A stretch of DNA of 64,000 nucleotides from Plantago major. Its lineage: Eukaryota > Streptophyta > Magnoliopsida > Lamiales > Plantaginaceae. Position numbers and translations under genes: made by a program. The notes beneath the pieces are model-generated. The model saw nothing but the letters and a program-made list of their open reading frames with translations, had not been told where the DNA came from and did not search any database. The DNA is taken from assembly GCA_026545765.1 (NCBI GenBank), contig CM048839.1, positions 15,996,566 to 16,060,565 on the forward strand. The letters are read 5' to 3'. Numbering within the stretch: the first letter of the stretch is position 1; each line of letters begins with the position of its first letter. This document shows, in pieces, positions 45,619-56,791 of the stretch.

Positions 45619-46807
45619 ATATAACTGTGCGGATCTCCTTCAGATCGATTGGTCATCTCAGTTTCAACAATTTACTACACGGAACTCCGATTACATTTTT
45701 CGATCCTTTTGTCATTGGCCTTAGAGCCCGCAAGTTGTAATTGAATTTTCGGCAAATCAATACAACCTCTATCTTTCGATTTGTGATTTTTCGATCCATG
45801 CATATGTGATTTAACGTTCGTTTAATGACAAGGAAAGCAAGAGATTTCATTCATACAAAGACGAATTATACATAATCTTGTCTGCACAATTTACAATCTC
45901 GGATCGATATCCGGACTTACGGACGCAATATGAAAAGGCAGAAAACGTCTCTGGAGATACGTCATCTCCCAGCAAAGATCGTTCCCCCGTCGAAAAAAGC
46001 TTCTTCCATGTCGAGCGGCAAGTCTGGTTTCCATGAGGCCGAACTCGATCTACACTGCACGGGAAAATGGTTAAACGTGGTGGAATCCTCATGATACCAC
46101 CAAAACGTGGCATTGCAAATCCATGCGGGAAAACAAAATGCACAGACAGGAAGGGATTTCCGCCTCACCGGCTTTAGAGACTCAAACTCTCTTGAATTTC
46201 GGAAACCATTTCCAATATAAGAGAGATTTGAACCACTAAAGTGGGGTTGGAAGAAAGCAGAGGAGACGAACAGATATACATTCAAACCGAGATCTATGCT
46301 TTTCTATGACTGATCTTCAACAATCTTCCCCTCTAGACCCACGCCACTCTCAAGCTCAGGATGAACGCCGACTTGAGAGTGGACGGGAGTCAAGAGGGGG
46401 GAACTATTCAAGAAATCATCTTCTTGCTATTGAATAGATATGGAAATTGGAAGTTGGATTTGCACGACCAAGGCCAAGAGGGATCCGGAGTATTTATAGA
46501 AGTAACGAACGATAGGCGTCAAACCGTCGAACGGCGTTGACAATGGGCTTAAACTATTCATTTGGGTTGAGCGATTGGGCGGATGGGTTTATCCAATCAA
46601 GCCTAAACAAGCCCATCAACTACGTCCGAGTTTCTTGGTCATTTTACAAAGATATGTGCGTCAATATAATCCGACGAAGCTTGCACAAGAAAAAGACGGC
46701 GATCTCATCCGAGGAAAAATAGTTCGAATTTTATAGACAAAATTATCCGAACATTTACATAACAGAAGTACAATCTGAAAAGGTCCAAGGATCAGTACAT
46801 ACTTCCA
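45619..46807. other. Post-integrase region of Tat copy 1, non-coding
   Basis: No reading frame is shared here with copy 2. A conserved inverted repeat, CCACTCTCAAG...CTTGAGAGTGG, is present at about 46343-46385. In copy 2 the matching structure is at about 62334-62384. The open frames 45847-46285 on the minus strand are not conserved and are not called. Confidence 0.45.
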
Positions 46808-46821
46808 CGGGGCATACCCCG
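46808..46821 (-). other. Hairpin CGGGG-TATG-CCCCG after antisense ORF 2 (copy 1)
   Basis: A perfect 5-bp stem and 4-nt loop begin 11 nt past the antisense ORF 2 stop. The same sequence follows the same ORF in copy 2 (61881-61894). It could mark RNA 3'-end processing; function is unknown. Confidence 0.6.
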
Positions 46822-46831
46822 CCTTGTTCCT

Positions 46832-47113
46832 TTACCAGATCCCGGAAGTCGAGCCTTGGGACTCCGAGCCACCACCTCGGCCCTGACGAGCCTGCTGCTG
46901 CATTCGGATCCTCCTACGGATCAACTTCAGCGTCCGCTCCCTCTCTTCCTCAGCTCGCCTCCTAGCTATTCCCGGACATTGAGGGGGATCTCCCTCAAAA
47001 TCAAGGATGATTGGGTCATCCGCGGTCCCCGTACCTGGTTAAATTGGAGGATGCATGTGCCCACAAGCACAGTTTACCCAATGCTGATATTCCTCTTCGT
47101 CAGATTCCGACAT
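46832..47113 (-). pseudogene. Antisense ORF 2 of Tat copy 1 (shortened, one stop)
   Basis: From ATG 47113 on the minus strand the frame reads MSESDEEEYQHWVNCACGHM, a stop, then PGTGTADDPIILDFEGDPP, RRRAEEERERTLKLIRRRIR and a Gly/Ser-rich end. Copy 2 has the longer intact version (61490-61870) with NCACGNMHPPTYPG and the same arginine-rich helix, so copy 1 has lost about 35 N-terminal residues and gained a stop. The family is unknown to me. The CACGxMHPP motif and the basic coiled segment suggest nucleic-acid or protein binding, but this is only a guess. Confidence 0.65.
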
Positions 47114-47215
47114 CCTGGAAAACTCCAGCTTTTGTGGAAGGTTCTCGATGAAACAAAGGACAGAATGGAGAAGGTTACAGCGGTGAAAAAAAAAAAGGAA
47201 GAATTACCACACCCT

Positions 47216-47223
47216 TATTTATA
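47216..47223 (-). promoter_or_regulatory. TATA box of antisense ORF 2 (copy 1)
   Basis: CTATAAATAAGG on the minus strand, about 105 bp upstream of ATG 47113. Copy 2 has TTATAAATAAGG about 96 bp before its ATG. Both are followed by a conserved ATTCTTCC step. Confidence 0.6.
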
Positions 47224-47629
47224 GTCACAACAGGTCCGTAAGATCTCGCCACTTGTCAATCATCTGACGAATGGGGAGATGAAAAGACGTAGTCATAATG
47301 ACTATTTCACTGTTTCACCTTCCTCCTTCTAGAAGAATTACACATCCCAAGGGGCGAACAGTCCGAGGATCGGAAAAATGATGGTTTGGACTTCTACGTC
47401 GGACGCCATCTACTGCGATCCGTGTCCTTTACAGATGTGTGTTTTATGATAGTTAAGCATACGAACGATGGATGGAAGCAAATAAAGCAGAAAGCAGGCA
47501 ATAACTCGAAATTACAGGAAATATTGTTTTACAGAAAATTAGTAGGGATAAAAAAATAAAGCAGCATTGTTCAAGGCAACGTTCCGTGCCACAAAGAGAT
47601 GCAGATCCAAGACATTACATAAGTTTCAC

Positions 47630-47641
47630 GGGGCATACCCC
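47630..47641 (-). other. Hairpin GGGG-TATG-CCCC after antisense ORF 1 (copy 1)
   Basis: GGGGTATGCCCCGTG on the minus strand about 50 nt past the presumed stop at 47689. Copy 2 carries CGGGGTATGTCCCGTG 6 nt past its stop (61002-61015). Confidence 0.6.
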
Positions 47642-47688
47642 AGATTCTTCACAGCGAGGCGGATCGGCGATGAAAGCGTTGGCGTGAC

Positions 47689-50447
47689 TTAGGCGACAAG
47701 GGCTTCCATGAGCTCGAGCGAGTTGAAATCCTCGGCAAGACCAACTACCGGAAGGCATATAATACCGATCCTTGAGAAGGCCGGTAATTCTCGAGCGACG
47801 AAGCACACCTTTTGTAAGGCATCCGGCACACACTTCGGGAGGAAGGGTCCACCGTTCTTGATCTCCAGTTCACCTTCCTCAGTGACAAGATCCGCAAACT
47901 CACAAGCGGCCAATCGATCGTCCGAGACAACATCCATGGGAACTTCCACGCCGTTAGCATCCGCAGAAGGGTTTAACCCTTCCGCCTTCCAATTGAAATC
48001 TTGAGGAAGTAACCCCTTGGGTATGGTCGGCGATGGCAGCGGAGAACCCATTCAGTCGAGATTCGTCGGACTTGTCCGCCATGAAGAACTTGAAAGAATC
48101 CGACTTCATGAAATCTCGGCCCACCTCAAGACGAGCGTATTGGAGGTCTTCCAGCAGGTAATCCTTCATTTCTCGGAAGGCTCTCATTGATTTCTGGGTG
48201 AAACCCTCCTGCCAATCCAAGTCCGCCTTGATTGCCTCCCAGCTGGTCTTCAGCTTATGGAACTTCACCTAATGTTCCTTCAGCTGCATCTCCAATTGCT
48301 TCACTTTTTCGGCCTCATCCGCGGAACTAGCCAGGGCCTTGAACAACTCGTGCTCAATGGTAGCCCGCTCACTAGCTTTCCACTGCATGGTTCGGACGAA
48401 GCATCCAAGCTGCAAAGAATCCATATAAACATAAGTTGTATGCTTGTCATAAGGACATAATGAAAAAACCATTAGAAGATCACGAACCTGCTGATATAGT
48501 ACATTGAGGCCACCGACCCGCTCAACCTCCGGAAGTCCGCAGGCACGCTCATACTCCTTGTCGAGAGCGGCCTGGTGAGTCGGTAGAACGGCGGCCAACT
48601 GCTGCCTCTTGTTTGCTTGGGACGTATCCGTGGGAGCTCTCCTCTTCCGCCCAGACGTTATGGCATCCCGCATAAACACTTCTTGCTGAGGCGTGGATCC
48701 AGCAGCGGTTGGTGGCCTGGGCGTGGCGCTCGAAATGTGAGGGCTTTGCCCTTGTCAGGCACCCCCATGACTTGCAGGTCTTCTCCCGCCTTGTTCCGCC
48801 TCTCCTCCTCTGCGGCGAACACTGCCGCATTCTTGGGATCTCCCATAGGAAGACCAGCAGACGTATTGATAATCTTGGTCCTCTGACCAGCGGCGACCTC
48901 CAGAGATTGTTGCTCTCTCTGCTGCCTCTTCTTTTCAGCGAGTGTCGACATGATATAGTTGAACCAGTGAGCTACATAGCAATGTAAACATTTCAAAACA
49001 CGGACGAATAACAGAAAAACAACAAGAATATCGGAGATGAGAAAATTCATAACGAGACATTCAAAACACGGAGTCGCACAAATCATAAGTTAGACTCCTT
49101 ACTGAAATCTGTCTTTCCTCCGACTTCCACGGCATCGGTCAGTCCGCATAGATATGGCAGCGGCTGACAAATTAGTCCGTGGAACGGGTAGGTAGGCGGA
49201 TCATTCTTCTTGTGGATCTCCGCCACCCAGGGAGCAACGTTCTTCGGAAGCGGGCGCCAATCAGGGATACTCTCCCTTAGGAACTTTGTGGGTAGCCCCC
49301 AACGTTCCCTTTGTCTCTCGGACATCCCTGGCTTTAAAGCCATCCGTACAAAAATGTACCTATCCCACCATTTCGACCCCAACGACGAGATGGAGTCCGA
49401 AATGAAGTTATAGGGTTTCCTATTCATAAAGGTGTAAAAAAGGGGATTCCCCGGACTAAAAGAAACATGGAAGAGCTGCCTAAAGTTCTCGAAATTCACT
49501 GTCTGCCCCTTCTTCTTACAAAAAATTACAAAGCAAATAAGGTTACCCAGGGACTTGGGGATAACTTGACTCGGACCAATACCAATATGGTTTAGAATGT
49601 TCTTCAGTTCTGTGGCAATGGGGATCTTCCATCCGCAGGAGAAGGCCACCTTGTGCACGCACATATATCCAGCGGGAGGGTTATAGAATGCATGCCCGGG
49701 ATCAGGGATCATTATTTCTACGGACTCGGGGATCTCCCATTTTCGCATCCATTCCGGAATCTCCTCAGGTTTAACCCTCGATGGACAGGTAGGAAGAAGC
49801 CCGTCCGCGTTTAGCTCTCCAAATTCATCTACTATCACCACTGCGGATGCAGGACGAGGAAATTTGATCCTCGCCGCCTTGGCACCACGGCCTTCAACTA
49901 ACGGAAGGCTGGATTGAGCGGAAGCGACAGTCTGTCTGACCCGACGACCGTCACATCTCCGGGGACGAACATCGGGAGAACTTTCCTCTTCTTCCTCCCC
50001 ATCTTCACCTTCTTCCTCTCCGCCTTCTTCCTCCTCTTTACCATCATCAGGTCTCCCAGATATACCAGGGTTGGACGGACCTATCTCCACCACAACACGG
50101 TCCTCCACTCCAGCCTCAAACATCTCCAAATCATCAGCTTCATGCCCGCTGTCGCCCCCACGTTCAATCTGAGGCTCATTCGGATCTACAGGCTCTCCCA
50201 CACCGCCTATAGTCCAAGATAGGACTAACGATCTCGCCTCATTAACATCTTCTTCGACCACTGGTCCGTCCGTCGGAGGATCGACTACATCATGGGTTCC
50301 ATGCCTGGCGTCAGAATCTCTAGAAGATAAGACATCCACGAGATAATCTTCTACGGACACGCTCACGTCCGCGGATTCACCGCCCGAATCTACTCCATCA
50401 TGGTAATCCCGCACCTCGTGAACGTTTTGACTATCGCTCCCGGACAT
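47689..50447 (-). pseudogene. Antisense ORF 1 of Tat copy 1 (putative gypsy-type transposon domain), intron-containing, decayed
   Basis: Exon 1 runs from ATG 50447 to 49103 (donor GTAAGG) and exon 2 starts at 48971 after GTAG; both junctions are conserved in copy 2. An acidic N-part (EEEEGGEEEGEDGEEEEE) leads to a folded block: AARIKFPRPASAVVI, GHAFYNPPAGYMCVHK, SCGWKIPIATELKN, SLGNLICFVIFCKKKG, SISSLGSKWWDRYIFVRMAL and NVAPWVAEIHKKN. This resembles the plant 'putative gypsy-type transposon' domain (PF04195-like). Exon 2 holds STLAEKKRQQREQQSLEVAA and, after a phase change, GRKRRAPTDTSQANKRQQ (nuclear-signal-like). Then come helical, probably coiled-coil segments around 48000-48410 with a stop near 48268. 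Product function is unknown. Confidence 0.72.
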
Positions 50448-51144
50448 CCTAGGGCAGAAGGAAACGGATCAGAAATGATTATTGTTATTGTCCGAGAGTT
50501 CATTTATATGTCTTATTAAGTCCAGAGGTCCAGAAGGAAAAGGGGTCTAAACCCTCAGTTGTTCTATACACAGAAGGACAGGGGCCCCAAAGACCTGGCA
50601 CGCAAAGTGCCCGATGGCACCTGATCGCCTTATGTACGACAATAAAAGAGGCAATTTACGGGCGTACGCCACAACCCATATCAATTTATCATCAAGTAAG
50701 CATGCATTGTCAAGAAGGGTTGTGTCGGACAGGACGTACCAAACAAAAATACAAAACATCAGTGAGGAAAATGGGCATATTATAAGCATGCAGGAGCAAC
50801 ACATCAACTAGCATCTCGACCGAATGTATCGCAAAGAGCCTATTACTAAAGACAAGCGCAATTACGGAAGCAGCAAGGGAAGGATACACTAGACATGCAA
50901 AGGGCGTGTAGCAAGTACAAGCAACTTTAACAAAAAAGGAGGGATACTGACTTGTTAATATTCAAACTGGAAAGTTCAGCGGACTCTAGAGTTGGGATTG
51001 TGCTCCGAGGTTACAGATCTCAGCTGGATAGCCCAAAGTCTTACAAGTTCCGGTTGATCGGATCGATCTGGCGTTGTTTGAATTGCTTGAAGATAGCTCA
51101 AAGTTTCAATTTAGCTAAAGTGTGAAAGTGACCGATCGCCTAAC

Positions 51145-51152
51145 TATTTATA
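51145..51152 (-). promoter_or_regulatory. TATA box of antisense ORF 1 (copy 1)
   Basis: CCCCTATAAATAGTTAGGCG on the minus strand. The same box in the same context (CCCCTATAAATAGTTGCC) lies at 58279 in copy 2. It is followed by a leader intron (donor near 50958, acceptor CCTAG just before the ATG) that copy 2 shares. Confidence 0.65.
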
Positions 51153-51735
51153 GGGGCAAATTGGGAAGGCCAAGCGTCACATCACTTAGGTTTAAATCAC
51201 GACCGTAGATCTGTTTAATCCAACGGTCATGCCGATTCACGAATAAATGGCTAACAGCACATTGCGTCTGATGCTCGACAGAGGAGTCACATCACTTGAT
51301 CTCAACCGTTGAGGCTTTCCAATCCAACGGTCACACCGTTTCCCTCGGGATCTTACCCCATGGGCTGGACAGGCCACTTGTTGGACCCTTTTGATTTACT
51401 GTTCGGAGGTCCATCAGGACCATTACACATATTTGGCCCAACGGATAACCTCCTACTTGATCTTTCTCGAAAGACTTCGTCAGATCCTAACCGTACTCGG
51501 ACCTACATATCTCGGATACAAATACCTTTTCTATCTACAGTCCCAGTTATGTAATAACTCGGACTATAGACGGAAAAGGGGGGGGGAAGAGATATATTGG
51601 ACTCTTGAGAACAAGGACGACGGATCCCGACAAAAAGGATTTTTTCCTTTTTTCTTTTAGTTAACGATTCGGACACGCTCCACAAACACGATTGTTCCCT
51701 CATAGTTACCAACTATCTTCTACTAAGATACTTGA

Positions 51736-51747
51736 AAACTGGGGGGA
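51736..51747 (+). other. Polypurine tract of Tat copy 1
   Basis: GAAAACTGGGGGGA, preceded by the ACCAACTATCTTCTACTAAG block that also precedes the tract in copy 2. In copy 2 the LTR begins within a dozen bases; here it does not. Confidence 0.7.
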
Positions 51748-51883
51748 CAATATTAAATAGACAAAATTTATCAAAACCTTCTAAATAAATTCATAGAACA
51801 ATATCACAACATTTTCACTTCCCAAATGATCAAAAACAGCAAATAGAGTAATCAAGTTTGTTAAAACATAAACTTCAAAATCC

Positions 51884-54108
51884 TTACACAAGTTGCACCC
51901 TACGGTGCTTCAGACTATAAAACTCATCTATGATAGAATCAACATCAATGGAACTAGCTAATTCTCGTTCAATATGGACAATCATAGAATTTGAAAAGTA
52001 CTCATCATCCATTTTGTTACGAGCAGCAGTTTTGAGACGCTTCATGGATGAAAATGCACGTTCTGTTGTTGCAGTAGTAACAGGAAGAGTACATACCAGA
52101 CAAACCAGCCTATCAATCAAATTATAGTCACGTGCCTTACTTGTCTCTGTTAATCCACGACATAGTTCAGAAATGGTTGACATATTTTGAAAGCTCTCAT
52201 GAGAAATCACATCCAAGCTGTAGTGTTGCAATTGATTCTTCAAACAATGCATTTCCTGATCACTGAAATTAGCTGGATAAAATTTATCAGCAAGATTATA
52301 TATAGCATTAGCTTCAAACAACCGGAAACTGTCTTTAGGATCCAAAGCACTACTGAGTTGAAGAAGTTCAACTGTTTCATCATTGAAGCGGCTATTGAGT
52401 TCAGCCACTTGAAATCTATTGCGCCATTAAACACATCAATTCTGTAATGGTGCTCAACAGTGATCAATCCTTCATCAAGAAGTCCCCTATAAATACCATC
52501 CATGTTTGGTATCGGAACATCAAACTCTTTGCAAACAGACTCAACATGTGAAAGAAGAATATAAAAACCATCGTTCCTTAACATTCCAAGTAATTCTTTT
52601 GTACCTGAAACAAGCTTCATCGAATTCAAGATATCAAGAGACTTATGTTGCAAAGATCGACAAAGCATATCAGAAAGTCCCAAAATTTTGTTCATCAAAT
52701 GTAATATGAATATGAAATCAAAAGACTTCACAACTTTCAAATGGCCAAAAGCTTCACCACTTATTGAATAATTAGGGCATTCTTTCACCATATTCCCAAG
52801 CACTGTAATCAATGCACCATACATATTAATCAGGCTACATGTTGAATCATAATGAGAACTCCAACGAGTTGTTCCAGGCCGATGCAAAGAACCCATCTGA
52901 TTAGCACCTCTACCAGTCTCGCGTTTACCTTCAGCTACCATTTCTGCAATTTCAATAGCCTGAGCCGAACGTAACTCATAGTGATGCTTGGAAGAAGAAC
53001 TAACAAGCTTCACAATTGCATTCAAACTTGAAACAAAACACCAAACTGTTTTATCCATCTTAGTTGCACCTAACAGGGCTAATTGCAATCTATGAGCAAA
53101 GCAGTGCACATGATATGCATAACAACAATCCCTCAAAAAAAGTGCCAGCAAGCCATTCCATGAACCACGCATGTCACTTGCTCCATCATACCCTTGACCC
53201 CGCATGTTACATATTTGCAAGTTATAACGACTCAATACATGACAAATCCCTTCTTTAAGTGTTGTTGAACATGTATTTCCAACATGTACAACGTCAAAGA
53301 AACGTTCACGCAAAAAACCATCACCATCTACAAATCTTAAAACAATAGCCATCTGCTCCTTATTAGCTACATCTTTGGCTTCATCAACTAAGATGCAAAA
53401 CTTTGCATCACCAATTTCCTCACGAATCTGATTCCTCACTCTTCTAGCTAGTATGCTCAAAATTTCTTTTTGAATTGAGGGAGATATATATTTTGCATTC
53501 GAAGGAGCATTCTCCAAAACAACATCATTAATATCACGATTCTTGCTAGCCAAAAATTTCAACAGTTCTATGAGGTTACCTCGATTAAGGGAAGATGGAG
53601 ATTCATCATGTCCTCACAAACCACATCCTTGCATTGTAAGCCATCGAACACTATCAATTGTTGCCCCAACCCGCTTGCGATTTTTCTGAATCTGTTCTGA
53701 ACTCTCCCGGTTCATTACATTGTTAATGTGACCAGATGTATTCTGAAGAGATTCCATAAATGTTTCAGCTCTCAAATGAAGTGCACTTTCACTGTGCTTT
53801 AACAATGATGAATCTTTTCCGTAGGCACGCTTCCAACAGTTATAGCCACCAGAAGAATCAAATGGGCACTTGCTATTTGTCACACTACCAAACAAGAAAC
53901 ATGGCAAGCAATTTACTACATCCTTTGTGGGGGAATACTCTATCCAAGGATATGTAACAAACCACATCCTGTTAAATTGGCGCCACTGAGACCAATCAAA
54001 AGTCAAATTGTACTCTTTCTGAATTGGCTGATATGGCCCCTTTTTAATATAGGCCCATCGAATTTCATCTCTTTGGTTAACATCCTGTTTGCTTACTAAA
54101 ATAAGCAA
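51884..54108 (-). pseudogene. hAT transposase (TTF-type zinc finger, DUF4371, C-terminal dimerisation domain)
   Basis: The minus-strand frame starts near a splice acceptor at about 54100. It covers a TTF-type zinc-finger block (RQFNRMWFVTYPWIEYS, VVNCLPCFLFG), QGCGL-stop-GHDESPSSLNRGNL and the DUF4371 core (AKFCILVDEAKDVANKEQM, NMRGQGYDGASDMRGSWNG, YHVHCFAHRLQLALL). LHRPGTTRWSSHYDS follows, then the hAT dimerisation C-terminus (VTTATTERAFSSMKRLKTAA). Two lesions were found: one in-frame TGA near 53617 and a one-base frameshift near 52405. The layout is that of 'zinc finger MYM-type 1-like' plant hAT proteins. The gene could not give full-length enzyme, but the damage is light. Confidence 0.88.
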
Positions 54109-54750
54109 ACATGTACCAAAGAAAATATTAGATTACTCGATTATCATTAAAAAAAACATCAAACAACAACAACAACAACTACAATACAGTGGTGTTAAAA
54201 GATTAATTTTTCATCCTAACAAGTAATTACATAACTTTGCTAATTACAAGAATAATTAACAAGTGTGTTAGATACTTAGATAAATGGTAGTGCTTTTGAA
54301 TGGAATAATGGTGGGAAAGTAGCTATTAATCTAATACACATGGAAAACCTAAATCCAACCAATATTATAAACATCAAACACAAGTAAAGAGTGAGTGGTA
54401 AAGAAAGTAACTAGTAAGTAGTACCTCAAATTTATCCAAAGATGATAAAGAATTGAATTGGATGGTTGAAAATGCCAAAAAGCCCTAATTTGTCGCTCTC
54501 TCTGGTCCCAGATCTGTCTGTTGCGTTATGACTGATGATTCCTTCTTCTGGGTTTGTGTTTTATCGACTTTTGCTCCTGTTTAATTTCGAATGAAGGGTG
54601 TAGATAGAAAAATATGTAAAGAAAGATAAATTCAATAAGCTGGTAGAGTGGAGAAGCGCTTGGCTTTTATTCATCAGGTCATGGGATCGTTTCCTAGTTT
54701 TGAAATAAAAAAAAAAAATTTGATTTTTTTTTCTGGCCCGTCCGCCCTTG
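54109..54750 (-). other. 5' part of the hAT element (leader exon, promoter, right terminus)
   Basis: Minus strand. A probable leader exon, ending TTGGATAAATTTGAG before GTACTACTTAC (donor at 54423), lies upstream of the transposase. The terminus CAAGGGCGGACGGGCCAG is at 54733-54750. Confidence 0.45.
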
Positions 54751-54758
54751 AGCCTCTG

Positions 54759-55155
54759 AGTGCATTTTCCCAGCAAAGAGAAGTGTTTTTGTTAATGGGC
54801 TGATATTAGGGAGGAGAGGAGGCAGGTCCTTGTTAGATCACATTGATTCATAAAAAGGCCATGGCTAAGAGCAACTTTTATCATTTCTTTACCAAAAAAA
54901 AAAAAAAAAAAAAAGAATGTCCCGGAAAAGACTAAAATGCCCCTATACCAACTATTCTAACCAGCCTGCACTTGTTTCTTCTTCTCCGACAATAGTACAT
55001 TTATGTACAGGTGAATATCGGCTTCTGTGCCATTTTCATTCCAACTTCCCCCCAAAACATTTCCTCTTTCCCAAAATCAGTAAAGCATCGACATCTTGCT
55101 TTTACATAGAGAAATCGGAGAAAAATCCCTAGATCAACAACCTCTAACATTCACA
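54759..55155. other. Spacer right of the hAT element
   Basis: It contains a poly-A tract (about 54893-54914) and then leader-like sequence of the Ulp1-family pseudogene. No gene is called. Confidence 0.4.
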
Positions 55156-56791
55156 ATGGGTCGCCGGAGGGAAGAAAGAAATCGGAGTAGACCAAGGCGT
55201 AAAGATGAATATGGCAGTATAAACCCTCATCATCAATTTGTAAATTCAACTTACATTGTTCAATTTGCTAAGATTTATCTTGTACAAGTGATGGTAAACG
55301 CCGAAAGTCACATACACACTTGAAACGACATAGGGATTCAGTGGGTTCGTCGCCGGAAAATATGACTCACCGGAGGAAGAACGGAAGGGTTTGTCACTCG
55401 CCTTTGCATTCGGGTATGGTTCAATTTCAATTATTTTAAGGGCTACACAATTATACTGAAACCTGTGTTTTAGTAATACATAAGGTTGATTGACTAAACA
55501 ATTATCTTAGATGAGGAGACTCAGGAGCGTTATGAAAGCGATCAAAGTTATAATGAAAGCAGTTCTCAGTGTAATTATCTATCCTTACATGTTTATTTTA
55601 TAGAAACACCTCTGTGATTTATAACTGATAGTTACAATATATTAGATGATTCTTCTGAGAGTTCAAAGTCTTTGTATGAAGAAGACACGGGAAAGAGTGT
55701 TCGCAAAAGGCATAGACAAGTATCAGGAAAGAAATTGAATTTCGAGACGGAAGCATCTCATACACCAGGTGCATAATTTCTGTTAATCTGTATTATTTTG
55801 ATGCTTTAATCTTGTTTAATCTTGTTTGTAACAACAGTTTACTTTTACATGGTTACGATTAAGCTTAGTTATTTATACATGCTGAACAAAATAGAGAGAT
55901 TTTATGTCAATTGAATTAAGTTATGTTTGTGTTATATCTATAACATTTGGCTACATAAGTAATGTTCATTCATGTTTGTGTTTTTTAGTGAATAGAAGTC
56001 ACCGCAAGCACAAATGTTTTGGTAAGGAACGAATTGATGCAAGAGCATTCATGACAAAGGATTTGGGTGCTAAAAGAGGTTTGTTGCTGTAATCTAAGGA
56101 CATCATTTAACCGATAAAATCACAAACTCTAATGGATATTGTGTTGCTGTAAACTCTAATGGATATCGTGATATATATTCCAGGTAGAAAGCAACATGAG
56201 GCACCTAAGGTAGTTGTGAAACGAAAAGATGTATGGGATTCAGACTCAGGTAGATGAATTCCAGTTTGTTGGTCAACTACTTGGTTTTATTTTGTTAGTT
56301 TGTATGTCTTTTGACATAATTTTTTTGTTATATACAGATGATGATGCCAGGAGACCTCTAAATGCCGGTCGTTTTGGTAACAATTAGTTTTCTGTATACT
56401 TGTTATAAATAGTTAATAAATATTAATTATACCGTGATTTATGTTCCAGACTTTCACTTGTACAGCTGCATGCATTGTCAAGAAGAAAGATTGCTACTAC
56501 CGCATCAACTTACAGACCACGGTGAAGGAGTTGAAACAACTTAAGTTCTCAGCAACACTTGAGACATCTGAAGCACACGCCATTCTGGTTTCTCTTGAAG
56601 TCGATACTAGAAACGGATGAGTCCATTCTGCATGAGAGGTTTAAGAAGAATGAAGAGGACATCCGTTCTATAGTAAAAGTGTTCGACACATATGTAGTTG
56701 GGTTTAATATTGGAGACAGAGTAGCAAAGTTGGACAAGAGGGACGTCATGCTGATATTCAGGGTCAGGGATGGCAGCGTTGTTGTCAATGT
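55156..56791 (+). pseudogene. Ulp1-protease-family gene, N-terminal part, truncated by Tat copy 2
   Basis: Start ATG 55156 (MGRRREERNRSRPRRKDEYG). A string of small exons, mostly joined in phase 1 (splice completing G-AT or G-GT codons), encodes charged segments: DEETQERYESDQSYNESSSQ, SSESSKSLYEEDTGKS, NRSHRKHKCFGKERIDARAF, KDVWDSDS and DDDARRPLNAG. Then comes KKKDCYYRINLQTTVKELKQ, and after a phase slip near 56555 HLKHTPFWFLLKSILE and NIGDRVAKLDKRDVMLIFRV. The last block matches my memory of the region before the Ulp1 catalytic domain in plant transposon-borne proteins. The frame runs straight into the Tat LTR at 56792, so the catalytic domain is missing here. Confidence 0.6.

Larger units (their letters stand above)
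38546..51752 (+). mobile_element. Tat/Retand-lineage Ty3/gypsy retrotransposon, copy 1, lacking its 3' LTR
   Basis: Order on the plus strand: LTR (38546-39458), primer-binding site (39462), gag-protease, reverse transcriptase with RNase H, a second RNase H, integrase, then a long 3' region with two antisense genes, and a polypurine tract (about 51736-51747). The second RNase H between RNase H and integrase, and the extra ORFs after pol, mark the Tat group. Where the 3' LTR should start (as in copy 2 at 57680) the sequence changes to hAT DNA. Coding parts have many stops and several frameshifts, so it cannot move on its own. Confidence 0.88.
38485..54750 (-). mobile_element. hAT transposon with perfect 8-bp target duplication, split by a nested Tat retrotransposon
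   Basis: The left terminus is CAAGGGCGGATACAGG; the right terminus in reverse complement is CAAGGGCGGACGGGCCAG. The 8 bp immediately outside are AGCCTCTG on both sides (38477-38484 and 54751-54758), the duplication length expected for hAT. The left arm keeps only 61 bp (38485-38545) before the Tat LTR starts. The remainder (about 51753-54750) carries the transposase gene on the minus strand. Without the inserted retroelement the hAT is about 3.06 kb. The intact duplication shows that the left scrap and the distant transposase belong to one insertion. Confidence 0.88.

Noticed and set aside
45962..46285. 107-codon minus-strand ORF in Tat copy 1, downstream of integrase
   Set aside because: No counterpart in copy 2, unlike the two antisense ORFs that were called.
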